Source: Alkalidesulfovibrio alkalitolerans DSM 16529 (GTDB lineage Bacteria; Desulfobacterota; Desulfovibrionia; Desulfovibrionales; Desulfovibrionaceae). Taken from it: 64,000 bases of DNA. Position 1 is the stretch's first letter, and each line of letters begins with the position of its first letter. Shown here in pieces: positions 38,554 to 47,805 of this stretch. The position numbers were made by a program, and so were the translations under genes. The notes below the pieces were generated by a model. The model was not told the DNA's origin, ran no database searches, and saw nothing but the letters and a program-made list of their open reading frames with translations. The stretch lies in contig NZ_ATHI01000006.1 in assembly GCF_000422245.1 (NCBI RefSeq), forward strand, positions 26,433 through 90,432. Reading direction: 5' to 3'.

Positions 38554-39396
38554 ATGACCGTTTCCGTCACCTGGACGCTTTCGGGGGGCAGGGTTCTCGG
38601 ACCCGCCCCCTTTGTCGTGTGCGCGATCCTCAATGTGACGCCCGATTCGTTCTACGATGGCGGGCGGCACGCCGGAGTCGAGGCCGCCGTGGCGCACGGC
38701 AGGCGGCTTGTCGCCGAGGGCGCGGATGTGCTCGACGTGGGCGGCGAGTCCACCAGGCCAGGGGCCGAGTCCGTTGACGCGGGCGATGAGCTTGCCCGTG
38801 TTCTGCCGGTCGTGCGGGCGCTTTCGTCCGCAGCGCCCGTGTCTATCGACACTACCAAGGCGAGCGTGGCCGCCGCGTGCCTCGCGGCAGGAGCGGCCAT
38901 CGTCAATGACGTCTCGGCCTGCCGCTTCGATCCCGCGCTCATGGACGTTCTGGCCCAGGAGAAGCCCGGTTATGTGCTCATGCATGCGCAGGGCGAACCG
39001 CGCACCATGCAGATCGATCCGCGCTACGTGGACGTCGTGGACGATATCAGGGCCTTTTTCGAGGAGCGCCTCGCACAATTGACGCGCGCCGGGTTGCCCG
39101 AGGACCGCATCGTGCTCGATCCGGGCATCGGCTTTGGCAAGACCCTGGAGCACAACCTGTCCATCTTTCGCCGCGTCGAGGAGTTCATGAGCCTTGGGCG
39201 GCCGATCTACATGGGGCTGTCCAACAAGAGCTGGCTCGGCAAGCTTTTGGGCCTTGAGCCCGATGCACGGCAGGAGGCCACGCGCATCGCCAGCGCGCTT
39301 TTGCAAGCGCGCGGCGTGCGCATCCATCGGCTGCATGAGGTCGCCCCGGCCGTTACGGCCCTGCGCCTCGCCGAGGCCATGAAGGCTCGGGCGTGA
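38554..39396 (+). CDS. folP: Dihydropteroate synthase
   Basis: A 280-residue TIM-barrel enzyme joining p-aminobenzoate with the pterin pyrophosphate in folate synthesis, the sulfonamide target. The two signatures are clear: CAILNVTPDSFYDGG and DVLDVGGESTRPGAE. The VLDPGIGFGKTLEHNL block supplies the pterin-site loop. It follows ftsH and is normally followed by cdaA-cdaR-glmM; here a minus-strand lipoprotein gene intervenes, with its stop only 3 bp away. Confidence 0.96.
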   Translation: MTVSVTWTLSGGRVLGPAPFVVCAILNVTPDSFYDGGRHAGVEAAVAHGRRLVAEGADVLDVGGESTRPGAESVDAGDELARVLPVVRALSSAAPVSIDTTKASVAAACLAAGAAIVNDVSACRFDPALMDVLAQEKPGYVLMHAQGEPRTMQIDPRYVDVVDDIRAFFEERLAQLTRAGLPEDRIVLDPGIGFGKTLEHNLSIFRRVEEFMSLGRPIYMGLSNKSWLGKLLGLEPDARQEATRIASALLQARGVRIHRLHEVAPAVTALRLAEAMKARA

Positions 39397-39399
39397 AGT

Positions 39400-40407
39400 C
39401 TAGTTTCCCAGTCCCGTCAGGGCGTCGAGGACGCTGAAGACCGCACCGGGGCTGACGTTCACGCCAGCCTTGACCGACATCTTGGTCGAGGTGGTGGTCG
39501 TGGTCGTCGAGGTGCCGCTCTCGGTCTGCGTGGTGCTGGTGTGGGTGTGGCTTGAGCCGGACGAACCGAGGTCCCAGCTTTTGCCCGCGCTGGGCCAGGA
39601 GAGCTGCCCGAGCGCCCGGAGCGTCTCGCGGCTGGTGAGCTCGTCGGCTCCGGGATCGGCGGAGCCGCCGCTTTCGGGCACGCTCAACGTCCATTCGCCC
39701 TTGCCCGCCCGGTAGGCGCGGTAATGCTTGGTGGACGTATGGCCCTGCTGCCGTGCGCCGAGCGTGAACCAGCGGGTGATGTTGCCCGACTCGTCCTGCG
39801 TGGCGTCCTCGGGCACCATGGAGAAAGATGTGCCGGTTTCGGAGTTGGTCCAGGTCTTGGTCTCGCCGGTTGGGCAAAGCTCAAGGGCGTTCTCCAGCAT
39901 CTGCTGGTCGCTCACGCTCATGACGTCCAGAGGCGAGAACGGGGAGGCCAGAGCCTCGTCCGCCTGCGCGGGGGAATGCTGGGCCGGGAAGCCGCCCGTG
40001 GGCGTCAGACGCAGGCTGACAGTGGAGGGGGTGAGCACGTAGGCCTCGCCGGTTTCCTCCTGGCTGTTGAGGGACATGACCCCGGCATTGGCTCCCATCC
40101 AGGCGTTGTTGAAGAATTTTCCGGATTGGGCCCCCTGGTTAATGGCGTTCACCAGTACCTTGCCGGTCTGGTACTGGCGCTTGATGACCACGTCCTGTTG
40201 CCGGTAGCCATCCTTGGTCAGGGTCAGGATGTGGTCCTGGTTGCGTTCCAGGCTCACTTGGCACGGCGTGGTTCCGGCCGGCTTTCCGTTGACCATGACC
40301 TCGGCCCCGACGGGGTCCGTGGAGACGGGAACCGTTTGCATGGCGACCTTGGGCGCGCAACTGGTGAGCAGCAGCACGCCGAGGATTAGGACGGCGTGTT
40401 TGAACAT
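39400..40407 (-). CDS. PEGA-domain lipoprotein
   Basis: A 335-residue lipoprotein. The signal is FKHAVLILGVLLLTSC, with the lipidated cysteine at residue 17. A PEGA domain follows (about 25-85: STDPVGAEVMVNGKPAGTTP, then LTLTKDGY). Residues about 180-260 contain a stretch with WTNSETG and surface-antigen-like spacing reminiscent of the 17-kDa antigen C-terminus. A Thr/Ser-rich run (about 290-310) precedes the end. A strong Shine-Dalgarno (GGAGGGAGGG) sits before the ATG. PEGA domains usually bind cell-wall or surface polymers. It lies antisense inside the otherwise conserved folP-cdaA-cdaR-glmM line, which suggests an insertion. Function not known. Confidence 0.8.
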   Translation of the reverse strand: MFKHAVLILGVLLLTSCAPKVAMQTVPVSTDPVGAEVMVNGKPAGTTPCQVSLERNQDHILTLTKDGYRQQDVVIKRQYQTGKVLVNAINQGAQSGKFFNNAWMGANAGVMSLNSQEETGEAYVLTPSTVSLRLTPTGGFPAQHSPAQADEALASPFSPLDVMSVSDQQMLENALELCPTGETKTWTNSETGTSFSMVPEDATQDESGNITRWFTLGARQQGHTSTKHYRAYRAGKGEWTLSVPESGGSADPGADELTSRETLRALGQLSWPSAGKSWDLGSSGSSHTHTSTTQTESGTSTTTTTTSTKMSVKAGVNVSPGAVFSVLDALTGLGN

Positions 40408-40749
40408 TGGACCCTCCCTCCGCAGTTTATTGGAGCACATGGCGCTTACGCGCGGAGAATCTGTAGCATTATGCTGGATTCATTACCAGAAATGAATTCG
40501 GAGCTTGCCCTGGCTTTCCCGGCAGGAAAACGGGGTGATCGTTGGGCATTGGGACGGATAGCTTTCATGCCGTAGAATGGCGGTTGTCCTGTTCGGGGAA
40601 ATCCGGATTCGTTCAGTCGCGTTCACGACTGTTCTTGCTTTCGAGGTCCCGACGCGCTAGATTTATTAATACCGCGCGGGCGGCGGGACGACATTCCGAA
40701 AGGCCTATGCGCCGCGCCCCAATCAAGCGGAGAGGGCTTTTTCCCCCGC
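40408..40749. other. Divergent regulatory gap between the lipoprotein and cdaA
   Basis: This 342-bp gap is moderately AT-rich. It holds the candidate cdaA promoter (40635-40663) and, on the other strand near 40468-40473, a CATAAT -10-like hexamer for the lipoprotein. No gene or conserved RNA is evident. Confidence 0.4.
40635..40663 (+). promoter_or_regulatory. Candidate promoter for cdaA-cdaR-glmM-galU
   Basis: TTGCTT (40635-40640) and TAGATT (40658-40663) are separated by 17 bp, 86 bp before the cdaA ATG. Because the lipoprotein gene separates folP from cdaA, this block needs its own promoter. Confidence 0.45.
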
Positions 40750-41493
40750 ATGTTCGACACCACGCAATTCGCTTGGCGAGAACTTCTCGACATCGGCCTC
40801 GTGGCCATCATCTACTATCGTCTTATCCTGCTCCTGAAAGGCACGCGGGCGGTGCCGGTGATCTACGGCCTGATCCTGGTGCTCGCCCTGTACTGGGTCT
40901 CGGCCGAGGCCGGGCTCTACACGCTCAACTGGTTTCTCGCCAACTTCCTGGGTTCCATCTTCCTGGTCATCATCATCCTGTTTCAGGCCGACATCAGGAA
41001 GGCCCTCTCGAACATCGGCGAATTGCGTTTCTGGTTCACCAAGAAGGTCGCCGAAGAGACCCTGGCCGAGGTGCTTGCGGCGCTCACGGCCATGGCCAAA
41101 ACCCGCACCGGGGCGCTCGTGGTCTTCGAGCGGCGCGTGCCGCTTGGCGAATTCATCGAGAAGGGCGTCGCGCTCAATGCCATGGTGAGCGCCGAGCTTT
41201 TGCAGACCATCTTTCATCACAACACCCCGCTGCACGATGGCGCGGTGATCATCAAGGACGACCGCATCTCGGCCGCGAGTTGCATCCTGCCCCTGACGCA
41301 CGACGCCAAGCTCTCCACGGCCTTCGGAACACGGCACCGTGCGGCCATCGGCCTCACCGAAGAGAGCGACGCCGTGGTGCTCGTGGTCAGCGAGGAGCGC
41401 GGCGAGATATCCCTGGTCACCCAGGGGCGCATCTATTACGGCCTGACCGAATCCGCGCTGCACGGCAAGGTCAAGGAAGCCCTGGAGAGTTGA
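40750..41493 (+). CDS. cdaA: Diadenylate cyclase CdaA (c-di-AMP synthase)
   Basis: A 247-residue membrane enzyme making c-di-AMP from two ATP. Three N-terminal membrane helices (about 10-30, 36-52, 60-78) precede the DAC domain with both catalytic motifs, PLHDGAVIIKDD (DGA) and FGTRHRAAIG (RHR). The clear SD-like GGAGAGG lies rather far (about 14 bp) from the ATG. The cdaR gene begins 2 bp after the stop and glmM follows, the arrangement in which CdaR and GlmM regulate CdaA in Firmicutes. Confidence 0.95.
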   Translation: MFDTTQFAWRELLDIGLVAIIYYRLILLLKGTRAVPVIYGLILVLALYWVSAEAGLYTLNWFLANFLGSIFLVIIILFQADIRKALSNIGELRFWFTKKVAEETLAEVLAALTAMAKTRTGALVVFERRVPLGEFIEKGVALNAMVSAELLQTIFHHNTPLHDGAVIIKDDRISAASCILPLTHDAKLSTAFGTRHRAAIGLTEESDAVVLVVSEERGEISLVTQGRIYYGLTESALHGKVKEALES

Positions 41494-41495
41494 TC

Positions 41496-42413
41496 GTGCG
41501 CGGCAACTGGCAATACATGATGCTGGCCCTGGTTCTGGCCATGCTCTCCTGGTACCTCGTCTCCGGCCGCGAGCGCGTGGAGGTATGGGTAGAGGTCTAC
41601 GTGGTCAGCGCCAACACGCCCAAGGGACTCGTGGTCATGGAGGGCCTGCCCTCACGGCTCGAGGCTCGCATCCGGGGGCCGCAGGGGCTCATGCGCAACA
41701 TCAATCCCGCGGACCTCGTCTATGTGCTGAATCTTTCCGATATCCGCGCGGGTGAGAACGTCATCGTCCTCAACCCGGCGGCCATTCCCCTTTCCGGGGC
41801 CATCACCCCGCTTGAGATCAAACCGGCGCGGCTGACGTTGATCGCCGACGCCGTGGTCGAGAAGACCGTGGACGTGCGTCCCGTGACCCGTGGAGAACTG
41901 CGGGACGGATTTGAGCTGAAGGACGTTCGGCTCGTGCCCGCTGCGGTGCGGGTGCGTGGTCCGCAGTCGGTCGTGGAGGGACTTGCCGATCTTGCGACCA
42001 AGCCCTTCGACTTGGACGCGCAGCTTGCCGAAACTGTGGAACGCAGACTGCCCCTGAACCTGCCCGAGGGAGTGGAAGCCGATCCATCCCAAGTCATGGC
42101 CAGGGTGATGATCGGACCCATCACCACCCAGATGTGGGTGCGGCTGCCCGTGGAATCTCCTCCGGGAATGCCCGAAGTCCGCATCGACCCGACCCATGTC
42201 CGGCTGCATCTCGAATTGCCGGAATACTTGGCGCGCGATCAGGAATTTCGTAACGATGTCAGGATACGTATTGCGCCGGGCACGGACGTTTCGCCCGGCG
42301 AGCGCGAGGTCGTGCTTGTGTACGACCTGCCTGCGTACACGCGGGTCATCGAAGCCCGGCCGGAGAGGGTGCGCGTAAGGTTTCCGGAACCCCAGGCTTC
42401 CGGGCCCCAGTGA
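41496..42413 (+). CDS. cdaR: YbbR-domain protein, CdaR-like
   Basis: A 305-residue protein with one N-terminal membrane helix (about 5-22) and three or so YbbR repeats outside the membrane (blocks such as VVMEGLPSRLEARIRGPQ and VRLVPAAVRVRGPQSVV). CdaR modulates CdaA. GTG start at 41496, preceded by GGAGAG that is inside the cdaA 3' end; a TTG at 41490 is also possible. It sits between cdaA and glmM as in the conserved module. Confidence 0.88.
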   Translation: MRGNWQYMMLALVLAMLSWYLVSGRERVEVWVEVYVVSANTPKGLVVMEGLPSRLEARIRGPQGLMRNINPADLVYVLNLSDIRAGENVIVLNPAAIPLSGAITPLEIKPARLTLIADAVVEKTVDVRPVTRGELRDGFELKDVRLVPAAVRVRGPQSVVEGLADLATKPFDLDAQLAETVERRLPLNLPEGVEADPSQVMARVMIGPITTQMWVRLPVESPPGMPEVRIDPTHVRLHLELPEYLARDQEFRNDVRIRIAPGTDVSPGEREVVLVYDLPAYTRVIEARPERVRVRFPEPQASGPQ

Positions 42414-42449
42414 TTTGCGGGGCAGGATAATGAAGGAGAGCGAAGGCAG

Positions 42450-43805
42450 ATGAATAAACGGCTTTTCGGCACCGACGGCATGCGGGGCAGGGTGGGCGAA
42501 TGGCCCATGACCCCCGAGGTGGCGCTTAGGCTCGGCCTTGCGGCTGGCAGGGTCTTCAAGTCCCTCACGCCGCACAAGCGCATCATCATCGGCAAGGACA
42601 CGCGGTTGTCGGGGTATGTCTTTGAAACGGCCCTGACCTCGGGGCTGTGCGCCTCGGGCATGGATGTCTTTCTCGTGGGGCCGCTGCCTACCCCGGCCAT
42701 TTCGTTTTTGACGCGCAACATGCGCGCGGCCGCGGGCGTCGTCATCTCGGCCTCGCACAATCCCTATTGCGACAACGGCATCAAGTTCTTCGACGCCCTG
42801 GGCATGAAGCTGCCCGACGAAATGGAAGCGCAGATCAGTGAGCTGGTGCTCGCCGACGGTTTCCACCAGTGGGATTATCCCGAGCCCGAGGCGGTGGGCC
42901 GCGCGCACCGCATCGCCGACGCGTCGGGCCGCTACATCGTGGCGGTCAAGAACGCCTTTCCCCAGGATCGCACCCTGGAAGGGCTCACCATCGCCCTGGA
43001 CTGCGCCAACGGCGCGGCCTACAAGGTCGCGCCGTTGGTCTTCGAGGAACTCGGAGCCAAGGTCGTCAAGATCGGCTGCGATCCCACGGGAAAAAACATC
43101 AACGACCGTTGCGGCTCGACGTATCCCGAGGTCATCGCGGCCAAGGTGCGCGAGGTGAACGCGGACATCGGCATCGCCCTGGACGGCGACGCGGACCGCA
43201 TCATCGTCGTGGACGAGAAGGGCGTCGTGCTGGACGGCGACCAGATCATGGCCTTGTGCGCCCAAGATCTCATGGAGCGCGGCGAGATGAACGGCGGCAC
43301 CCTGGTGGCCACGGTGATGAGCAACATGGCGCTCGAAATCTTCATGCGCGAGCGCGGCGGCAGGCTCCTGCGTACGCCCGTGGGCGACCGCCACGTGGCC
43401 GAGGCCATGCGCCGCGAGGGAGCCGTGCTCGGCGGCGAGCAGTCCGGCCACATCATCTTCGTCAATTTCGCCACCACCGGAGACGGCATCCTTGCCGCGC
43501 TGCAGCTATTGCGTATAATGGTAGCCAAGCAGAAGCCGCTTTCCGAGCTTTCGCATCTGCTCGAACCTTTCCCGCAGGTGCTTTTGAACGTCCCCGTGGG
43601 CAGGAAGGTTCCCTTCGAGGACGCGCCCCAGGTCGGGGCGGCCGTGGCCGAGGCTGAACGCCGCCTGGCCGACAAGGGACGGGTGCTTCTGCGCTACTCG
43701 GGAACCGAAGCCAAGGTTCGGGTCATGGTCGAGGGCGAGGACCACGAATTGGTCAGCTCCCTGGCGGCGGACATAGCCGGCGCGTGCGAGGCGCATCTGC
43801 GCTGA
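42450..43805 (+). CDS. glmM: Phosphoglucosamine mutase
   Basis: A 451-residue enzyme converting glucosamine-6-phosphate to glucosamine-1-phosphate for UDP-GlcNAc and peptidoglycan. The phosphoserine loop is [17 protein letters not shown], the metal-binding loop is [13 protein letters not shown], and the sugar loop is [10 protein letters not shown]. The phosphate-binding [14 protein letters not shown] block closes it. Together with galU downstream it supplies envelope precursors. GlmM also binds CdaA in other bacteria and lowers c-di-AMP synthesis. Confidence 0.97.
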   Translation: MNKRLFGTDGMRGRVGEWPMTPEVALRLGLAAGRVFKSLTPHKRIIIGKDTRLSGYVFETALTSGLCASGMDVFLVGPLPTPAISFLTRNMRAAAGVVISASHNPYCDNGIKFFDALGMKLPDEMEAQISELVLADGFHQWDYPEPEAVGRAHRIADASGRYIVAVKNAFPQDRTLEGLTIALDCANGAAYKVAPLVFEELGAKVVKIGCDPTGKNINDRCGSTYPEVIAAKVREVNADIGIALDGDADRIIVVDEKGVVLDGDQIMALCAQDLMERGEMNGGTLVATVMSNMALEIFMRERGGRLLRTPVGDRHVAEAMRREGAVLGGEQSGHIIFVNFATTGDGILAALQLLRIMVAKQKPLSELSHLLEPFPQVLLNVPVGRKVPFEDAPQVGAAVAEAERRLADKGRVLLRYSGTEAKVRVMVEGEDHELVSSLAADIAGACEAHLR

Positions 43806-43839
43806 AACCGTGAATCATAGCTGAACAAAGGGGAACTTC

Positions 43840-44709
43840 ATGCTCATCAACAAGGTCGTCATTCCCGTCGCGGGTTGGGGAACGCGCTCGCTTCCCGCCA
43901 CCAAGAACATCCCCAAGGAGATGCTGCCGGTCTACAAGAAGCCCACCGTGCAATACGTCGTGGAGGAGGCCATCTCCTCCGGCCTGGACACCGTGGTCTT
44001 CATCAACAACAAGGACAAGAAGATCATCGAGGACCACTTCGACTACAACCTGGTTCTCGAAAACCTCCTCGCCCGCGCGGGCAAGACCAAGCTTTTGGAG
44101 GAAATCCGGGCTGTGGCCGAGATGGTCAACATCATCTCGGTGCGCCAGAAGGTGCAACTCGGGCTTGGCCACGCCGTGCTCTGCGCCCGCGAGGTGGTCA
44201 AGAACGACAACTTTGCGGTCATGGTCGGCGACGACCTCATGTTCGGCGCCGAGCCCGGCATCAAGCAGCTCATCGACGTGGCCAGGGCGGAGAACCTGCC
44301 CGTGGTCGGCGTCATGGAGGTGCCCAGGAGCAAGGTCTCCAACTACGGCATCATCGCGGGCGACGAGTTCGCGCCCGGCCTTTACCGCGTGCGCAACGTG
44401 GTGGAGAAGCCGCCCGTGTCTGAGGCTCCTTCGCGTATGGCGGTGATTGGCCGTTACGTGCTCACGCCCGACATCTTCCCGCTCCTCGACCAGGTCAAGC
44501 CGGGCGTGGGCGGCGAGATACAGCTCACGGACGCCCTGCAGATGCTGGCCGCCCAGAACCGCCTGCTGGCGGTCAAGATCAGGGGCCAGCGCTTCGACGT
44601 CGGCGACTGGGTGGATTATCTCACTGCCAACATCTACTTCGGCCTGCACGACGAGGATCTGCGCGACGACCTCGTGCATCGTCTGCGGGAGCTGCTCTCG
44701 TGCAGCTAG
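43840..44709 (+). CDS. galU: UTP-glucose-1-phosphate uridylyltransferase
   Basis: A 289-residue nucleotidyltransferase making UDP-glucose for lipopolysaccharide and exopolysaccharide. Signatures are VIPVAGWGTRSLPATKNIPKEMLP (split here as VIPVAGWGTRSLP and KNIPKEMLP), then GLGHAVLCA, VMVGDDLMFG and VGDWVDYLTA. The Shine-Dalgarno is AGGGGAA. It follows glmM by 34 bp and ends just before a long hairpin. Confidence 0.95.
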   Translation: MLINKVVIPVAGWGTRSLPATKNIPKEMLPVYKKPTVQYVVEEAISSGLDTVVFINNKDKKIIEDHFDYNLVLENLLARAGKTKLLEEIRAVAEMVNIISVRQKVQLGLGHAVLCAREVVKNDNFAVMVGDDLMFGAEPGIKQLIDVARAENLPVVGVMEVPRSKVSNYGIIAGDEFAPGLYRVRNVVEKPPVSEAPSRMAVIGRYVLTPDIFPLLDQVKPGVGGEIQLTDALQMLAAQNRLLAVKIRGQRFDVGDWVDYLTANIYFGLHDEDLRDDLVHRLRELLSCS

Positions 44710-44724
44710 CATCCGGCCATGCTC

Positions 44725-44763
44725 CGGCCTCGCGAGCGGCGAATCGCCATGCTCGCGAGGCCG
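44725..44763. terminator. Long hairpin between galU and priA
   Basis: A 13-bp perfect stem CGGCCTCGCGAGC / GCTCGCGAGGCCG, extended inward by GGCGA / TCGCC, gives an almost fully paired 39-nt structure 15 bp after galU. There is no T-run, so it is more likely an mRNA 3'-end stabiliser or Rho-related site than a classic terminator. Confidence 0.45.
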
Positions 44764-44795
44764 GCCGCGGCTGGCTCTGACCGTCGTTTTCCGCC

Positions 44796-47138
44796 ATGTC
44801 CGAATGCGTCCGGGTCGTCCTGCCGAGCCCGCCCTTCTCGCAACTCACCTATTCGCTTCCGCCGCATCTGCCGCGCGGGGCTTTTCCGCCCGGCACGCGC
44901 GCCCTGGCGCCGCTCTCGGGCGGGTTTCGCGTGGTCGTCGTGCTCGGGCCGGAGGCCAAGCCCCCGGCCGACGTGACGCTTAAGCCCCTGCTCTGGCCCC
45001 TGGAGCGCGAACCGTTGCTCGGCGTGGACTATCTTGAGATGGCCTCGAATTTGTCCGCGCGCTTGGCCGAACCGCTCGGCCAGGTGCTGCACGGCATCGT
45101 GCCCAAGGGATTTCGCAGCGCCCAGGCGCGGTTTTCAGTGCGCGAGCCAGGCCTTGGCCGCTCTTTCACGACCCGCGATCTGGCGAATGCGCCGTCCGAA
45201 ATCCGCGCTCGTCTCGCCGCTGCCTGGGGCCAGGGGCGCATGCAGGTCCGGGTGCGTCGCGAGAACGACATTTGCGTGCGTCTTCTGGCTGACCCGCCGT
45301 GGCCGGTGAGGCCTGGGGCGATCCGCCAGGCAAGGGTTCTCGAATTCCTCTACGACACCGGGCCCGTGGGCAAGGAGCAGCTTTTCGCGGCCCTTGGGCC
45401 GGGGCACGAGGCGGCTCTGGCCACCCTGGAGAGCCGAAGCCTGGTTCAGGTCGGTCCCTGGCCCGAAGACGAGAGACCACCCGGCCTGCAGCCGCCATCC
45501 GATCTTTCCTGCTTGGACGCCATGACGCCCACGCCCGATCAGGAGGCGGCCCTTTGCGACCTCTCGGCCGCGCTTGGCGGCGACCAGGGCGCGGCGCGGC
45601 TCTTGTACGGCGTCACGGGCAGCGGCAAGACCTTCGTCTATCTGCGCCTCATCCGCGAGTGCCTGCGTCAGGGTCGCCAAGCGCTGCTGCTCGCGCCGGA
45701 GGTGGCGCTTTGCCTGGCCCTTTATCGCGCCGCGCGCGAGGCGCTGCCGGAATTTCGGGTGGATATCTATCACGGCTACCTGCCGCCCGGCCGCCGCGAG
45801 ACGCTCTTCGGCGAGGCCTCGGAAAAAGGCCCCCGCCTTGTCGTGGGCACCCGTTCGGCGCTCTTCCTGCCCTTGCAGAACCTGGGGCTGGTGATCCTGG
45901 ACGAGGAGCACGACGAGTCATTCAAGCAGGACGAGCGGCTGGTCTACCAGGCCAAGGATGTCGCCTGGTTTCGCGCCATGCGCTCGCGCGCGCTGCTCGT
46001 GCTGGGCTCGGCCACGCCGGATCTGAAGACCTTTTATGCCGCAGCCAGCGGGGCCATGCCGCTGTTGCGCCTCTCGCGCCGCGCAGGCGCGGGCAGACTG
46101 CCCTCGGTCGAACTGGTCCCCATCGACGCCAAAAGCGGCCAGGGACCGCTTGCACCCGAGACCATCGAGCGTTTGAACGCGACCGTGCGCGCGGGCGAGC
46201 AGGCCGTGATCATGCTCAACCGGCGCGGCTACGCTCCGGTCATGTACTGCCTGTCCTGCGAGGAGGCCGTGCAGTGCCCCGAGTGCCGTGTGGCCCTGAC
46301 CTACCACAAGGCGCGCGAACGGCTCGTCTGCCACTACTGCGGCCTGTCCATGCCGTTTCCCTCGCCCTGCGGGACGTGCGGCCAGTCTTCCTACCTGCCC
46401 ATGGGCGAAGGCACGGAGCAGCTCGAAGAGATGCTCGGCCGCATCCTGCCCCCCGACACACCGGTCCTGCGCCTGGACCGTGACGCCGCCCGCCGCAAGG
46501 AGCGCATGGAGAGCATCCTGGCCGACTTCGCGGCCGGTCGCGCGCAGGTGCTCGTGGGCACGCAGATGCTCTCGAAGGGACACCATTTTCCTGGCGTGAC
46601 CCTGGCCGTGGCCGTGGACGCGGACATGGGGCTCAACCTGCCCGACTACCGGGCCACGGAACGCATCTTTCAACTCCTGGTCCAGGTCTCGGGTCGCGCC
46701 GGGCGTGGCGAGAAGCCCGGCTCCGTGCTCATCCAGACCAGGAGCCCGAACCATCCTTTCTGGGGATTCGTGCTCTCCGGCGACTACGAGGGGTTTTATG
46801 CGCGCGAGATCGAACTTCGGCGGCGCTTCCGCTATCCTCCGTTCGTGCGGCTGGGACTCATACGCCTCTCCCACGCGCATGACGATCCGGCTGGCCCCGA
46901 TCTCGTCGCCGCCATCGCCGCCGAGCTGCGGGCCGTGGCAGTCGAAAAGGGGCTCATGCTCCTCGGCCCCGCGCCCGCGCCCCTGTCGCAACTCAAGGGC
47001 AGACGCAGATTCCAGTGTCTGGTCAAAGCCTCCGGATGGCCCGAAATTCGGGAGCTGTACCTGCGCGGCCGGGCCATGGTCCCGCATGGTGCGGACGTGC
47101 GGCTCTCGCTGGATCTCGACCCGGTGAACATGCTCTAG
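44796..47138 (+). CDS. priA: Primosomal protein N' (replication restart helicase PriA)
   Basis: A 780-residue helicase that reloads the replisome at collapsed forks. The helicase core has LLYGVTGSGKTFVYL, LVILDEEHDESFKQ and the ALLVLGSATPDL motif. The zinc-binding insert is visible as CLSCEEAVQCPECR, CHYCG and CGTCG, with eight cysteines. The C-terminal half includes QMLSKGHHFPGVTLA and RAGRG. Its TAG stop is directly followed by the end of a palindromic repeat. Confidence 0.96.
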   Translation: MSECVRVVLPSPPFSQLTYSLPPHLPRGAFPPGTRALAPLSGGFRVVVVLGPEAKPPADVTLKPLLWPLEREPLLGVDYLEMASNLSARLAEPLGQVLHGIVPKGFRSAQARFSVREPGLGRSFTTRDLANAPSEIRARLAAAWGQGRMQVRVRRENDICVRLLADPPWPVRPGAIRQARVLEFLYDTGPVGKEQLFAALGPGHEAALATLESRSLVQVGPWPEDERPPGLQPPSDLSCLDAMTPTPDQEAALCDLSAALGGDQGAARLLYGVTGSGKTFVYLRLIRECLRQGRQALLLAPEVALCLALYRAAREALPEFRVDIYHGYLPPGRRETLFGEASEKGPRLVVGTRSALFLPLQNLGLVILDEEHDESFKQDERLVYQAKDVAWFRAMRSRALLVLGSATPDLKTFYAAASGAMPLLRLSRRAGAGRLPSVELVPIDAKSGQGPLAPETIERLNATVRAGEQAVIMLNRRGYAPVMYCLSCEEAVQCPECRVALTYHKARERLVCHYCGLSMPFPSPCGTCGQSSYLPMGEGTEQLEEMLGRILPPDTPVLRLDRDAARRKERMESILADFAAGRAQVLVGTQMLSKGHHFPGVTLAVAVDADMGLNLPDYRATERIFQLLVQVSGRAGRGEKPGSVLIQTRSPNHPFWGFVLSGDYEGFYAREIELRRRFRYPPFVRLGLIRLSHAHDDPAGPDLVAAIAAELRAVAVEKGLMLLGPAPAPLSQLKGRRRFQCLVKASGWPEIRELYLRGRAMVPHGADVRLSLDLDPVNML

Positions 47139-47176
47139 CAGGCTGCCCCAAAAGCACCATCTGCTGCGTTGCCGCA
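47136..47176. repeat. Palindromic repeat, truncated copy 3 (priA 3' end)
   Basis: The priA stop and the next 38 bp (TAGCAGGCTGCCCCAAAAG, then CACCATCTGCTGCGTTGCCG) match the end of the copy at 48948-49076, with about five differences. Homology stops abruptly after GCCGC, so the palindromic core is missing. Confidence 0.75.
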
Positions 47177-47230
47177 CGAATCCCTGTCTGGCGGCCCGTT
47201 GTTTCAGGAAACGGAACGAGGGTGACGCGC

Positions 47231-47491
47231 ATGGCGCAAGAATGGGTTCAGATGCTTGGTTTCGCGGCCGGGACCATGACCACGGCGGCCTTCGTTCCGC
47301 AGGTGGTCAAGACGTGGCGCAGCCGCAGCGCGAGCGACATTTCGCTCGGCATGTACGCAGTGCTGACCTGCGGGGTTTTTTCCTGGCTGGCCTATGGGCT
47401 GCTGGTGGGAGACTGGCCCGTAGTGGCGGCCAATGGCGTGACCCTTGTCTTGGTCGCGGCCATGCTGGCGATGAAGCTCGTTTTTCGTTGA
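47231..47491 (+). CDS. SemiSWEET-type sugar transporter (PQ-loop)
   Basis: An 86-residue membrane protein with three helices (about 8-25, 42-58, 64-82), the half-size SWEET architecture that functions as a dimer. The PQ motif is AAFVPQVVKTWRSRSASDIS, typical of sugar-facilitating SemiSWEETs. The ATG at 47231 has GAGGGTGA upstream; an open frame further upstream runs through the repeat remnant. It converges on the mini-regulator array with 4 bp between stops. The sugar is unknown. Confidence 0.88.
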   Translation: MAQEWVQMLGFAAGTMTTAAFVPQVVKTWRSRSASDISLGMYAVLTCGVFSWLAYGLLVGDWPVVAANGVTLVLVAAMLAMKLVFR

Positions 47492-47495
47492 GAGA

Positions 47496-47795
47496 TCAGG
47501 ATCTTTTCTTTCCCGGCCGCCCCAGCCCGCTGCCGGATTTCCTCACGACGCGGCTCTTGCGAGGTCTGCCAGGGCCATTGCCCGGATCGGGCAAAAGTTC
47601 CTTGGGAACGCCTATCTCAAGGAGTTTTGCGTGGATGCGGCGAGACTTTCGTTTGCCCTGCACGACATAGGTGATGAAGGATGGGTCGACGCCAACCTCG
47701 CGGGCGAGGTCGGCTTTGGTTATGCCGTGAAACGCAAGCCACGCGCCGATTGCGCGCTCTCGGTCGATGAGGGAAAGGTCGAGCACAAGTGCCAT
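47496..47795 (-). CDS. Mini helix-turn-helix protein 1 with AT-hook-like tail
   Basis: A 99-residue protein, the most distal of three paralogs. The core (about 1-70) has a lambda-repressor-like helix-turn-helix (ITKADLAREVGVDPSFITYVV), preceded by the shared L-DL-x3-R-x2-A-x3-WLxxHGI segment. The C-terminal 30 residues are basic and contain two AT-hook-like cores, PGRPRK and LGRPGKK, which would favour the minor groove of AT-rich DNA. A perfect palindrome lies 10-28 bp upstream of its ATG, consistent with autoregulation. No named family can be given; a DNA-binding regulator is a safe inference. Confidence 0.8.
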   Translation of the reverse strand: MALVLDLSLIDRERAIGAWLAFHGITKADLAREVGVDPSFITYVVQGKRKSRRIHAKLLEIGVPKELLPDPGNGPGRPRKSRVVRKSGSGLGRPGKKRS

Positions 47796-47805
47796 GGCGA
47801 TTATT

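Noticed and set aside
36367..39336. A 989-codon minus-strand open frame across ftsH and folP
   Set aside because: Antisense shadow of two certain genes with no recognisable domain.
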